A stretch of 64,000 bases of DNA from Polytrichum commune (Eukaryota; Streptophyta; Polytrichopsida; Polytrichales; Polytrichaceae). The stretch covers positions 36,223,554 through 36,287,553 of the forward strand of contig OX485803.1 of NCBI GenBank assembly GCA_950295325.1, given 5' to 3'. The notes under the pieces are model-generated. The model was not told the origin of the DNA. It saw only the letters and a program-made list of their open reading frames with translations, and did not search any database. A program made the translations under genes and the position numbers. Positions 1 to 13,459 of the stretch are shown here, piece by piece. Positions within the stretch are counted from its first letter, which is position 1. Each line of letters opens with the position of its first letter.

Positions 1-221
1 AAAAAATTCAACATTGTCTACTTTGTATGGGCATGTGTATCCACTTTGAATCACAAGAAAAGAAAAATAAAAAAGTAATGCCTATAGCTAGGTACTGGCG
101 TGAATGTGAGTCCATTGGCCTGATGTTGGTCACTGTAATTCGTAATGCAACATAAGGTGTTATGCCTCCTAGGAGGTGGGCTCTGGTGTAGTACATACCT
201 TTCCATTTTATTATATATATA

Positions 222-1150
222 TATATATGTTTTTTTTATTTTTTTGGGGGGGGGGGATGGGTGTTTGTTTGTTTTCAAGTTTTCTTTTGTTTAGGGCCAA
301 ATATGAGAGATGTTTGCTGGCTTTTTGGTGGATATTTCTCGTGAGGGTTTTGATAATTGGTTGTGGGATCTTTAGATTGGTAAGCTTTTTGATGGAGTGT
401 TCGTGTATGGACCCTCTTACTCTGGCTGTGATGATAATTAGGGGGTTGGTCTTCCATCGCTTGTTTTCTACAATGTTAATGAGGGGGTTGTATTTAGTGT
501 GTTTGTGTGTGAGGGCTTGGTCAGGGTATTTGTCATGGCAATATGTGAACTCAATGAGTTGGGTTGTGAGTGTGTTATTGGTGTTTGTGTATGGTTTGGG
601 GCTCTGATTATGTAGGAAATTTATTTGGTTGTAGTATGGCTTGGCATTGACATGTTCTTTGTGGGCATGTACATTTAAGGAGCCAAGCTTGGATTGTTTG
701 TTCGGGGGGTTTGTTGTTAAGGCTACTTGCATTGGTCAATGTGAAGAATTTGTTGTTTTTGTTAGCTTGTAATGCCTAGGTAATGAGATGTACCGCTTTA
801 TTACGTCGTGCGATTCTTAGGCCTTTTAAGTATGGGGTTTTGCATGATGATAATAAGTGGGGCCATGTGCCTCTATCATTGAGGTGGCACAATGTACAGT
901 TGGGGTTTTGATGTGTGAGGGGCCAAAAAATATTCTTCATGTGGTTGCCCATGTATTGTGCGTATTTGAATTTTAATGTTTGGGTGATTAGGGCATCTTT
1001 TACATTTTCATTTTTCCAAAAGTGGTTAGAGAGTTTTTGGTTTATTTGAGTATTTGATAGCCATTTGTCCACATAGGGGAATTTGGCTTTGGTTGTGGTG
1101 GATTCTCGGTTTCTGTGTTCTTTTGTTATGAATGTGTGGAGGTTGCGGAT
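222..1150 (-). mobile_element. Decayed LINE 3' end (copy 1)
   Basis: Minus-strand translation from 1072 gives the Cys-His motif near the C-terminus of LINE ORF2 (CTLCHLNDRGTWPHLLSSC, C-x2-C-x9-H-x4-C), then YLKGLRIARRNKAVHL. After a frame change, 732 down to 211 gives C-terminal sequence (ALTHKHTKYNPL, RGSIHEHSIKKLTNLKIPQP, LNKRKLENKQTPIPPP). It ends with a C tract then an A-rich tail (plus-strand T/G junction at 239-256). At least one frameshift, and no polymerase core in the window. Confidence 0.7.
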
Positions 1151-2193
1151 GACACCGTCATCTATAGCCGTTGGGCAACTTGCTAGCCAATAGGGAGAAT
1201 TACAAATAAACCTTGACTCTCATATATCATTTCTAAATTGCATGATGTTACCACTCTATGGACTCAAGTGTGCCATTAGCCGCCATGTGAATTTGCAAGT
1301 TTTTTTTAACACTATGTGCAATGTTTCAAATATGTTAAGGGTCTCAAGGTGTATGCTATAGGTGTTTTTCTCTTATGTTCTAACGTTATAGAGATTCTTT
1401 CATAGGGCTTGAGATTGATATCTTACCCTCCTTTGTTTGCACACAAAAGCCATCCACTACGTGTGTGTTCATCACATCCCTCATGGAACCATATATTTAA
1501 GTGTTGTGCCCTTTATTTAAGTGGTCATAAGGCTTAGGTTTTGTTTACACTGCTGACCACGGACCGTGACCGTTGCTTTCTAAATTCCCTCATCAATTGA
1601 GAGTTGAGTGGCGGTCCCACCTCGCCTTACACAAAGTCACCATAAATAATATTGACCATGTCAAAAAATGATGAGAAAGTTATATGGAAATCCACATCTC
1701 TAGCAATGGATAATGTTTGGTGGTTACCTGAATTTATTGATGGAACAACCCGAATAAGGCATCTCAACAGAGAATAAAAGTGAACACATAAAAACATATT
1801 CTAGCATATTCTATTCCCAATAAACATTTGTTGTATTCCCCCCCCCATTATAAACATCTGCATTCCAAAGTAAACCCATGTACACTATGTTCCATGACCA
1901 GGGCTTTTAAGATGTGATGTGAATTTCTCTTGGTCATGGGTCATGGGTGTAAAACGAACCACGTGGTTGGTGTTGGATTCACTCTAATTAAGTTACCTTG
2001 ACATCAACCAACTTGGAATGAACACAAAATGCCAAATCCGTTGTCACGGTATTTTAGGGATCCCAATTCCTTGGTATGAGCATTGTACTTATAGTATGGG
2101 GTTCACCAACAATTTGTCAAGTGCAACGGTAGCCATTGACTTATTATAGGTCAACTATAACATTTGTCTTATTAGTGGTTTTCATTGAAATAT
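1151..2193. other. Intergenic, no gene seen
   Basis: AT-rich sequence without a supported coding frame or recognised repeat. Confidence 0.6.
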
Positions 2194-2424
2194 CAATGAA
2201 CGAGGAGAAGAAGCCGGTACTTACAGATGAACCGGTTGAGTTTAAGAAATAAGCGGTTAAAGTTCAAGACTTCACGAAAATTACCCATCATTTTCGAGGA
2301 ATTTATGAAACATATCTCAAATTAATATAGAAAAAACCCAAAGATCACAACATGTAACTGGTTGGGAAGACTTGGAAATAACATGATTTTGATCAATCAT
2401 GATTGAAAATCTCCTTGGGTATAT
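2194..2424. mobile_element. hAT-like MITE family, copy 1
   Basis: Same ~225-bp family as the element at 24946. It begins CAATGAACGAGGAGA, has TTACAGATGAACCGGTTGAG, and ends AAAATCTCCTTGGGTATAT. Target duplication not recognisable. Confidence 0.65.
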
Positions 2425-2425
2425 A

Positions 2426-4099
2426 TAAGGTATGTGGTCTTATTGTGGGCACTTCTAACACTCCAAACACGTTTTAGCATTGGGTTGGAGTGAGAGTTGT
2501 TTCATCTTATTAGTATTTGTAAATCACAAAGATTGTTGTTCTAAATTGTCATTTTAGACTGTCATTTATAATCAAAATTTAGATATGGGAGGTCAAACTT
2601 ATAGGAAGTCAAACAGAAAACTATCATTCTTTTAAAAAGATCACGTACCTTGTTAATTGTGTTAACTAATGAGTCATACTGGTTAACATACAATGAGCAC
2701 ATAGTCCAATCTCATTGTAACATGTGTATTATTTGTGTTTGTTCTTAATAGAAGCCTTGTCATAATATATTGCATCAATATAGATGTTCAATCAAGAAGA
2801 GTGGCCCGTAAGATCCACATACCTCAACCCAAAAAAGGCCAATAGCATTAGCAAAAACCAAGAAGTGAGAAAGCAAATTGTGCTCCAAATTTTTGATTGT
2901 GTTGTGTCAATGTGGTGGTGAGGGAGTGCACATTGCATGCACATTGGATGCACATTGCAAAGTGTGTTCAATGAGAAGTGACTTATCTACTTGCTTATAC
3001 CCAAAATTAGTCACTACAACAGTTGCAGATCATTACTAGTGGTTTTCTTCCACTAGATGGGTTTAAAGTCTATGAATATGGATTGGATAACTATAAATGC
3101 AGTAAATCATAAAACCGTTCAATGAAAGGTACGAGTGGTAAGGAGCTGCAATTCTCATAGTAGGTGTTTAAGTTATAGTGATCACATTATCTATGTACAC
3201 AAGGATTGGTCTGGATAAATTACAAGAAGTTCCACATTCAATTTTTACATGAGATATTGTGGATATTTATTGATACTACACTACTAATAGAAAAAATAAT
3301 ATTTTTTATATTCCAATATTAGACATAAAAATATTTTCATTGTTTCTAGATGACAACACCCTCCCTATAAAGAAACTCCTCAACAACATGGCCATTCCTT
3401 TGGGACAACCATGACAACTATCCATTTTGGGATGACATGCTTTAACCCCTAAACAATTTTTGAACATGATTTGGACCTCACATACGTGCGGTACTTTTAA
3501 CTTGTAAGACATGGCATTATATTTTGATGTGACATTCTGGTAGATAATGAGACCATGTTGGTTGGGAAGAATCCACTTCTTGACATCCTTACAAACTAGC
3601 TTATCTTTTCAATCAAGTTTTGAGATCATCTAGGACAAAGAGAGAAAACACAAGTAATATATAATTGGTGCAAATGTTTAGAAGTTAAGCCTTGAATCGT
3701 CCACAAGCCCATTATGGATCTCAAGATGTTACTTATGACAGGTGTTTAACGTGACATAGTCTTATTCTTAGATGAATATGTCAAAATTGATCGCATCTAA
3801 AATCAAACCAACGATTAAAATGCATTCTTGCAATACATACATACATACATAAAACATGCTTACGAGATGCATACTTGTATGAATAACCTAGATTCAAATG
3901 CATTTGATGTAAAGCTTCTCACAATTGTAAACAATGATCATATTTTCACTTTCAATGTGTTGTGGGTTGTGTTTAATGTGGTCTTAGCCTCATAGACATA
4001 GTAAAGATTTGGTGCTTAAACTTATTTGGGGCTCATACAAACTCTCACATAGAGCATAGAAAGTACACCGATGCCTTTATGGGTCAATTCCAAAAGATT
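2426..4099. other. Intergenic, no gene seen
   Basis: No supported frame. A CATA microsatellite lies at about 3833-3852, and GCATGCACATTGGATGCACA short repeats near 2930-2960. Confidence 0.6.
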
Positions 4100-4760
4100 A
4101 ATTTTTTTTCTTCGGTAACTTAGCATATGAGCAACCATATGTGGAAATTTGTGCCATGTTATTTGAGCGAGATTGTAGCTTCCAAGGGTCACACCTACTA
4201 TTTAACAGTGGGAGAATATGTATTATGGAGTACTTTGTTAAGCTTTGACATAGTGACACAAGTCAACTAAGGTCCACTTCAAAAGTCAAAAAGCGGGTAT
4301 GGGCTTTCCATACCGTGTATGGACTAGCCTCTCGGTCACTTATAGAAATAAATTCAATGGGGCCATGATTCCCACCAAGTGATGCAATGCTATAAATGCT
4401 TCCAATTTGTACCATTTTGTGTACCCTTATTTGGTTACTCTTCTCAATTGCACATCTATAATTGAGTGGTGTGTGGAGTAGGTGTGGCTTCAAAAAAAGA
4501 TGCCAAAAAGTCATGTGTTTCAAGAGAGATTGCACTACGTGTTCAAAATATGGTGATTGTTCTATGTTCATTAGTCAACATAATCAGGGAACTTGTATGA
4601 CTGTTTAATGAGCACGAACCTCCACTTTTGACAATCAACAAGATATTTATGCGAGCCCCGAAAATTATGAGGAAAGTGGCTACTGTCCTAGTTTGGGAGT
4701 GCTAAGTATCTCATACGAATTGCATGTCTTCGAGAATGTCCTAGGAGAAGTGCGTTAGTC
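4100..4760. repeat. Dispersed repeat family with copies in several regions
   Basis: Related segments (GGTGTGGATCCAAGAA, CAAGAGAGATT..ACTACGTGTTCAAAA, AGTCAACATAATC.GG, TTAATGAGCACGA, AATTATGAGGCAAATGGCTA, AATCATCTCGCATTAATT) occur here and at about 16500-16860, 24540-25390 (split by a hAT-like MITE), 43680-43800 and 51130-51480. No coding sequence recognised. Probably relics of one element. Confidence 0.55.
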
Positions 4761-7700
4761 GTACAAAGTAACCCTTTGACACCCATATATGGTAGAGGCA
4801 CCTATTCCAAATTAGAACCCCATCGGCAATCTATAGGGTCCTGGTATTTCGACCATGCTGGGATTAGATTTCAATTAGGCCGGAACCAATAGTCCCATGA
4901 CATGTGTCTGGGTTTTTGAGTGCTAAAGTGATGTTAAATTAAGCGACTATGGTAAACTCTAGACATTGGTAATATGTTTGGGCCAAGTTTTGGCTTCAAA
5001 CATTACAAAAATTTCAATTTAAGGACTACAACTACCAGATTTTCTACAATCCTCCCGGTTTCTATTTTGCTACAGGGGAAAAATTTGCACCGCCTTATAG
5101 TTCTCCAAATATGGTGCATAATCTCTCGAGTGATTGGTTATGGGCGCCTCTACTCTAGCTTAGGTCCCAATAATACACTAGACTTGTCACCGGTGTTGGA
5201 CTAATATTGTTTTTTTATGAAAACATTTGAGTACTCATAACGAGAATTCCACAAATTTTGATACCAATAGGGTATGAATTTTTGAGGATTTCTTTGTTTC
5301 CAATATCATATATATATAGATATAGATATAGATACATAGATATAGATATAGATGTATATAAAATCCAAAATCTTCATACTTAGATTAAATTGTCCTAGTA
5401 TCAATATGATTTAGAATGGCACTGATCCAAATAGTAACTTGGGTATCTATATGAAGATTCTCTCACCTTGAAATATCCGCCAATATCAATATTTGTCTGG
5501 TATTACAATATTGATACCAATTGGGTGTATTCTTGAGAATATTGTGATATTGATTATGGATACCACACATACACCTATATCCCGGTCAAACTTTGCTTTT
5601 GACCTTTACTCTAGGTAATGTTCTTGTTTCTTAATACTTGAAGTATGGGAAAATCACATTTAGGGACACAATGTAACTCACATCCCTTGCAAAGGGGTTT
5701 TGCTTTTAAGGAAAAACCGTTTCACTCTTTGTGTAACTAAAAGCAAAATTCACACTGAACACTTGATAAGGTGTAGAATATGGTAATTGAAAAATGTTTT
5801 CTTTGGCTCACTTTAAGGTATGTGGGTGTTATTTGGTTGCATTGCTTAATTGGTCACCTATACATGATTGGTGTGTGATGCGGTGACGATCAAAGAACAA
5901 GCACCATGAAGACACATTTTTTAAAGAGATTAGACCATATCATCAATTTTATTATCTAATCCACACTCAATAGTGATCACAATTGGGAGGAAGTCCTATG
6001 TGATTAAGCTAAGAAATCATGAACATATAAACATGATAGTCATAACTAATCGCATGAGGTGGACTCTTCATACAACGTACAAACTAATGTGAGTGGTTTT
6101 GTTTGAGGCATTAACTTACATAATATTCATAAGGGAGAGGTATTAGTTTCTTCATTGTGTGCATTTAGAAAGGCTATTAAGAATTTTGAGGTAAAATTAA
6201 ATGTACAAAAGGGGGGCAAAAGATTTGGAGAAAAAGTTCACGGTGGGTGTGTTAGTTTCATCCAAATCATTCATTATTGTCATATGGTAATAGTCTGGGG
6301 TTGCTAGTATGTGAGCATGTGAGCCTGTGAGTCCGTGAGTCTATGCACATGTGAGCCTGTGAGCCTTTAATTTTTTCCCGGTTATAGTTTGTAAATCCAT
6401 TGGGGGCCTATGACCATGGAATTACAACTAAGGGTCTATAGTCCAAACAAACAACAAATGAAATGTTGCTATACCAATTTTGTACCAAAAATAGAACTAA
6501 TATACGTTTAAATGTTGAGATAATAATAATGTAATTGGATACAATGTGTAAGCAAACTCATGTTGAAAATAAATGTAGCATGTTAGGATGTCTCACTACA
6601 ATCCACATCAATGTAAAATTTGAATACATCATAACACCATCATAAGGGTGACATTTACGAAGTCCAAAACACGAAGAACAACGAATGTGGGTTGTAAACA
6701 TAAATCAGGTTATAGACATAAAGGTTGGATATAAATTGGCTTAGAGGCAAAGTCTGCAAGCATTCCAAGTACTAAAATATGAATTATGCCTTAGAATTAT
6801 TAAGCAATGAGTTTGAATGCCTTTGAATGATTAAGTAAATGAAAATTATGAATTTGAATGATAAAAATTATCCACCTATATTAGTATTCAAAAACTGTGT
6901 TTTAAAGTCTATAAATAAAATATTGTCCGTTGTTTTCCCATAGACTCAAATAAAACCTCAAATTCAAATATGTAAAAAATCAAGCGGTCAAACAATCTAA
7001 TTTGTTTTGAGGTGCTTACTTTCAATATGAATTACATGGCTACATTTCATCACAATTATAAAATAATTGTTGAAGATCTTGGAAATTAAATATCAAAAAT
7101 CAAATATCATATCATGAATACAAACTTAAATATCGTCAGATTCAAATGCACTGAGTTCAAAATAATCACATACTCTAGTATCGTAATATTTACGAGGTGA
7201 AGGATAAATTGAAGATGAACTGGATGAAGCATTAGCATAAGCTTCAGCTAAAGCCTCGGCATAAATAAGGAGGCTATGAGGACTAAGATAGGGACTTCTA
7301 AATAATTCACGGTGTCAATAAAATGACGAGGTTTGCATTGGTGATGGATTCATTCAACTGCAAACAATAAATCATGTATTAGAGTATGTAACAACAAATT
7401 AAAATACAAAATCTAAAATTTGCAATTGAAACTGTTGATGGAAAACATGGTAAAAACTTACTCACATAAGTTAAGTAATGCGGGGTCTTATATTAGAAAA
7501 TCATCATCAAAGTTCATACCATCGCACGTGGTAGTAGAATCAAGATTCTTGAAGTCAGTTGTAGGTGTTTGAGGAGGTTTAGTACCTTTTCAAAGATTTC
7601 AGCATTATTTTCTAATGCTAGAATATGATAATTAGATGAATGAGCCACTCTCATAGAAGAACACGGATGAAACATAATATTATAATTAGGAAAATATAAA

Positions 7701-10107
7701 CATTGAAGTATAAATTAAAAAATATATAAACTAATAATTGGATATTATAAAATACAATACATATAGAAGTAATCATGTATGCCACAGTACTACCTAAAGG
7801 GCCCAAACCATGAATAAATAGCTTTATTAGAACTTCAGACTTCTTGTTTGCACCCCTCTATGGCTTGCCATCTCTTTATCTACATGATTGATTTGTCCTA
7901 ATAATGGTGTTGAAGATGACATTATCTGTGGCTTAATCGACCTCTTGAATTGAATGATGAATGGTAATTACAACCTCTTAAGATTGCCTTGCAACGGGAA
8001 ATCAAAATGATCGAACCAATAACAAAGCCTTGACCTTCATACTCTAAAAATACAAATCATATTAAAATTAAAAAATACACACCATACAAAAGCAAATTCG
8101 TATATGAAGCAATTCAAATGAAAGGCCATAATTGCCACTTACAATTTTGGACGGCTTCATAGAATTTGCCCAATGCAAGCAATTAATGATAGTCCATTTA
8201 TGACATAAATTAAAAGGGTTGGTTTACACCTATCCTTAATTCAGAAATAATATATTTTAGATTCGGAAATGTTGTAAGTGAAAAAATTATAATCAGCCTT
8301 CCTAAACATCTATTTTGTCCAACAAAAGCTTAGTTGCTATAAAAATTGTCACTTAGACCCTTCTAATATAATTATCCACTAAAAATTAAAACAAAAAAAA
8401 ACGTAAAAACTAACATGTCATTTAAAGATCTCTAAATATTTGAAAAAAAAAGAAAAAAAAAGAGAAGATTTTTATGAGCCGCCTCACGGAAACGTTTATA
8501 ATTTTTAGCTTGATTTCCAGAATGGAACAAAACTAATAGACTAAACAAATAACTTCAATATCTGCATAGAATTATAAAAATCACAGAGAATGAATATTGT
8601 ATTTAGCCGGGTGAAGCTGCAAAATCAGCAGTGCCAAAATAAAAGTTATTTTACACAAATGTCTATAAATTCTAGACAAAAATATGAAATTTTGTAAACT
8701 TACTTTTGTTGAAAATACAACTCTAGAAACTATCCATGTATATAAATAACATTGAATTAGACTATGAATCAAGATTTGGTGAATTTTTAAGTCTACTGCA
8801 TCTTTAAAACCAAAATCACTAACTAAACTCTAAACCCTAAACCATGAACCCAAAATCCCTAAATTTTAATTATATTTTACCAATAAAAAAAGACGGATGA
8901 AAATATAACTTTGACACAAAGAACAATGACTTAATGAACTATAAGAAAACACGTTTATTAAATGATAAAAATACCTTGATCCATTTTAAAAAGTATTCAT
9001 ACGTATAATTATTAAAAAACTAACAACGAGTAATTCGATCAAGGTTAATATTGATCAAAGTCGGAAGTGGTTGGAATTGGAGAATAAAAATACTAGATTT
9101 GAAGGAGTTTAGACTTCTAAAGATCCGAGACCGAGAAAAAGTGTAAGAGTAAGAATAATGCCTCAATAAAATTTAGGTACCCTTTAAATAAGGTTGTCTT
9201 GTGCAGTAAAGTTGAATTTTTTTTGAAGTTTTGCTTCGTCACCTATCCCTTCATTGGATTCTCATAGCCACTATCGACCATTCTTATTTAAATTTCATTT
9301 ATTTTTCACTTACTAGTATCAAAAGATACTTGCCAAAATAAATCTCACATCGTCGAGGCAAATCACCTAAATCAAATGACATCTTTCAGAGTAAACTCGT
9401 TTGATTGTTTTTGCGCTTAATTACTTCAGAGCCTTAAAATATCCTAACCTTAGTATTATCAATTACTTACTTATTAATTTTAATTTAATCGATTCTAAAA
9501 TAATCATCTTATAATTCATTGTCACTTGTCTTTTTAGGATTTTATTTACTAAGCTAATTTCTAAATCTAAACTTATGAAACCAACCTATAATATCCCATC
9601 GAACCTCTACTTACCACAACTAATAGGTTAATTTGATAAAAAAATCATAACAATATTTCATACCATTTATCATTGATCTTGAACTTATCATTTTTGAAGA
9701 ACCTTGTTTTTTTTTTTACCGTAAAACTGTCAGGATAAAACAAAAAAATGTTTCATTATCATAAAAATAGGTAAAAATAAACGCCATCAATATGTGGAGA
9801 AACTTTACAATGATGACATTCAAACGGAAAATTTGAGATGTTGAATCCTAAACACCTAGAACCCGAAGACCATTTAAATTATCCACAATAATGAGGTCCA
9901 CATCAGGTTTCTTTTGTAATTGGCCATTGAAAAATAATTGTCTATCTTCATCAATCTACGGAGATGAAAATTCAAAGAAAAATAATATCATGAATTAAGA
10001 ATTAAATTTCATAAGACAAAAAAAACAAATATAAATTAAAATATATTCACATTTAATAAGAAAGTCATTATATTGTTGTATGGTGCACGAAATGTACATG
10101 TTTGCTT
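4761..10107. other. Long AT-rich intergenic stretch
   Basis: No gene seen. It holds a GATATA microsatellite (about 5309-5354), a degenerate GTGAGCCTGTGAGTC minisatellite (about 6305-6365) and an isolated telomere-like CTAAACCCTAAACC at 8828-8841. Confidence 0.6.
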
Positions 10108-10521
10108 CTAATCTTCGATAATCCTCACAAAAGAATCTTTTAAGATTAAATTTGAAGATGTATGATTTGCAAATAAAGAAACCAAAATATTCATCATACC
10201 TCTAAGCTTGGGAGGCATATCAAAGGTAGAAGAAGGGGTAGTGTTCTGCCGCTTTGAAGCAAAGAACATTGCCTGTAAATTCAAAGAAGGAGGTCCAATA
10301 ACTACAAGGTTGTTAATATTGTTTTGAACTGGTACAACGTCATTGCTATCATGAAATAGGAGAATTAGTTTCTTAAGCTTAGACTTTGTCTTTTTTGGTT
10401 TTTTATCTGTATATTCATCCATTATGATTGGAGCAACTATAATTGCATCCTTAAGGGCGGGTAGAATGAAATCTCGAAGGGCAATATGAAAAGCGGAAGG
10501 TATTTTAAAAGGGCAATCCAA
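10108..10521 (-). CDS. Unrecognised 137-codon open frame
   Basis: The longest frame in the AT-rich left region: MDCPFKIPSAFHIALRDFIL, a Lys-rich patch (KKPKKTKSKLKKLILLFHD), then a tail with SFVRIIED. No motif I recognise. Homology does not obviously extend into neighbouring frames. It may be a transposon-gene fragment or chance. Confidence 0.2.
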   Translation of the reverse strand: MDCPFKIPSAFHIALRDFILPALKDAIIVAPIIMDEYTDKKPKKTKSKLKKLILLFHDSNDVVPVQNNINNLVVIGPPSLNLQAMFFASKRQNTTPSSTFDMPPKLRGMMNILVSLFANHTSSNLILKDSFVRIIED

Positions 10522-10874
10522 ATATCAATTACATTTTTCAAAATACATAGGATTCTAAGATTTTATGATCCCTTCCATGAACATGCACTCTTCATTTTCT
10601 ATGCCAAACTAATTAGCAAAAGAAATGGGAGTTTGGATCTAGCTTTAGCAGAGAATAAGACATATTTGATGTTCTTATAAAGGACCTTTCGCATAGTTAG
10701 ATTGAAGTTGAATTTCTTGTCAATGTTATGGTTTTTATGAACTCCCTTATCTATAATAAATTCACGAAAAACATTTATGACCACCCTTATGGAAGACAAT
10801 TTTCTTGTATGAAAGTGAGTAATTATGTGTGGACCAAATCACATATGCAAAAAAAAACTGAAATGAAGAAAATA

Positions 10875-12286
10875 GTGGTTGTTAACGGCCACTCTCTTGG
10901 AAGAAAAGAAAATGATTTATATGTATGATTTTATTTTCAAATAAAAATGTTGCTAAATAGAGACAGAAACCCAAAAAAGGGTGGCCGTCAACGGCCACCA
11001 TAAACCAAAACATAAAAATTATAATCAAACAAAGGATGGCCGTTAATGGCTACCCATTTGGAAGATATGAAAAAAAAAATGAAATGCACCTTGATATGCG
11101 TCGCTTTCTGGAATTGTAGCCCCCTGGTCGCCTTTGCTCACTGCATCTCTGTACCCACGTCATCGCCTGGATTAAGTAGCAGTATTTGCTTCCTCTATGT
11201 TGCTCATTCTTGCTTTGCATGTATGTTGTTGCCGCCACACTTGGAAAGAGGATATTTGAAGATGACACAAGGGTTAGGGCCTCAAGAAATTAGGATAAGC
11301 TGGACTCTAAAAAAGAAAAAAGAAATAAAACAAATCAAGTAAAATATCGGTAGATTTCACTTAATGGAATCTTTGTTATAAGTTTTTCAAATTTTGATAT
11401 GTATTTCCAAAAACAATTGCTTCTATATGTTAAATTCTTTACATTCACTCCAAAATGTTTCGCAATTTTTGAAAACAATGTCAATTTTATATAAATCATG
11501 AGACTATACTAAAATTAATATGGCTAGATTTCCTTAAAAAAATCTTCAAGTTTTGGAAATTTGAATATACTTCGATTCTAAGATGTTGCAAAAAAAATTT
11601 GGCTCTAAAATATACAAAACGTAATCATTTTTTTGAGCTATATACCGTTGGAATGTTATTTTCGGTGTGTAAAATATGATGTATATCATATACCTTCAAA
11701 TTTAGTTTCATTTCATAGATATTCTCTTACCATTTCGTTCGTACTTCCTACCTTCGTTTCCGACTCAGATGGTTGTTCCTCCTATGTGGTTCACCTTCAC
11801 ATGTATTGATTTCATGTTCAAAGACATCTTTTATGACTTCACATGCTACAATATCTTTGTACATCAAATTTCTTGTTGTGTCTAATAGGTCCACTCCTAT
11901 CATTTGAGGACTACGTCTCTTCACTCTAGCCTTTGACAATTGTCTCTTATTTGAAAAACGAAAGCTACTTATCTTCCTAATTTTTTTCTCCCCCTCCCCA
12001 TTGGAGTGATCACAGCTAACAATAGACAAATGATATTCTCTTGCATCAAAACACATTCAACTTTCATCTCCGCTACATCGTTCATTTTCAAAAACATGTA
12101 TTTCTCTATATTGCTTTGCTTCCGTTTGTGAACTCTTACATTACATGATAGTCTTCATCACTAGCCCACCTCATTGTATGACTAATAACTGGAAAAGTGT
12201 AGCCGTTAATGGCTATACTTACTTTATTTGATTTTTTTTATATACATAATTGATAGGCACAAAAGTGTAGCCATTAAAGGCTACAC
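10875..12286. repeat. Five short GTGGCCGTTAACGGCCAC-type palindromes
   Basis: 18-22 bp palindromes at 10875-10892, 10981-10998, 11036-11053, 12199-12216 and 12265-12286 share the pattern GT(A/G)GCCGTTAA(C/T)GGC(C/T)AC with arm changes that often preserve pairing. Confidence 0.65.
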
Positions 12287-12727
12287 TTAGTTCATTTAAT
12301 ATTCTTAAATTATATGCATATTTATATGCACATATTGGATGAACGTGCATCATAAATCGTTAGTGCCAGTTGTAATATTGGTAGTTGCCAGTTTAGATAA
12401 TGAAAACCTTAACAACTCAAGAGAGCTGCACTCAAGATTGTATTTGGTGTCACCAATTCAATTTGTCTTGCTCAAGACTAATTGTAAACTGCCCATGTAG
12501 TGTCACCAACACTAAATGTAACCCTACATTATTTGTCATTCCTTATAGAAAAATAAATTGGGAGTATAGATTTACAATGTTGCAGCTACTTTCACTTACT
12601 AAGTGATTCTCCATCCAAATTTAAATCACCCATGACAATATTTTATGACATAAATGTTAGGACGCATAATGTATCAAAGTTTGTAAGTATGTCATCGTAG
12701 AAAAGTAACTTGGAGTGACAATACTTG

Positions 12728-13035
12728 TGAACTTATTTGTAGGAACTGTCATTTGGTGGCGGCTTGTGATTGATTACCCCCATAAGAGTTTTGACAACTG
12801 TCGTAACCAAAATGCTAGCATTTAGATGAGCGGTTATGGGTTAACCTATAAATCGACTATGTGTACCCTAACTTTACCCCTTCGAAAATTGTAGCAATTT
12901 CCATATTCATGAAAAAGAAAGTTGTATTTTGTATTCTCCTTAGAGTTTGTGTCTTTTCGCAAGAAAAAGAAGTCCCCGCTATCACTCCTCCTAAACAAAT
13001 GCAATCTCTCTTATTTTATCGGTTATGGATGCTTC
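12728..13035 (-). repeat. Dispersed ~300-bp family, copy A (inverted)
   Basis: The reverse complement matches 15598-15885 and 52505-52790 through shared blocks: CCGATAAAATAAGAGA, CATGAATATGGAAATTGCTA, TTAGGGT.ACACATAGTCGAT and GGTAATCAATCACAAGCC. Copies A and B are in opposite orientation and bracket the decayed LINE. Family unknown. Confidence 0.75.
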
Positions 13036-13459
13036 AAGATTACTAAATGTGTTGCGTGCGAGATTTGGTTCTTTTGTAATGGAAGCCTCCTTTAATTTGG
13101 TATCCGATGCGATGATGGCAAGTGGATCCAAGGGCCAAGGTACATTCATTTTCCTAGTGTTATTTTCCCCTCCTTTTTCTACCTTCCCTCCACATCCTCT
13201 TCCCCATTGGCCAAGCTCATTTGTGTGGCCAAACAAGGAACCCATAGCGAAGAACATGGTATTATTACTTCTATTGGTCATGTGCTAGGGCCCCACAAAG
13301 TCATGTGTGCATGACCAAGATGTGGGCAATTTGACATGAATTTGAGCATGTTGGTCCTACCTTGCTCAATCCATTGGTGCAGGGTGGGGTCAACTACCTA
13401 CCTTACGGAAGGTGGACTCTTGTTTGTAAAGGTTATATTATGTTAATATCCTTTACTAT

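Noticed and set aside
211..607. Plus-strand 143-codon frame opposite the LINE
   Set aside because: It is the shadow of the LINE ORF on the minus strand; composition is G/T-driven and it starts in a poly-G/AT tract.
11748..12056. Minus-strand 102-codon frame
   Set aside because: Lys/Arg-rich but without a recognisable domain or neighbouring exons; it may be a transposon scrap and is not supported as a gene.
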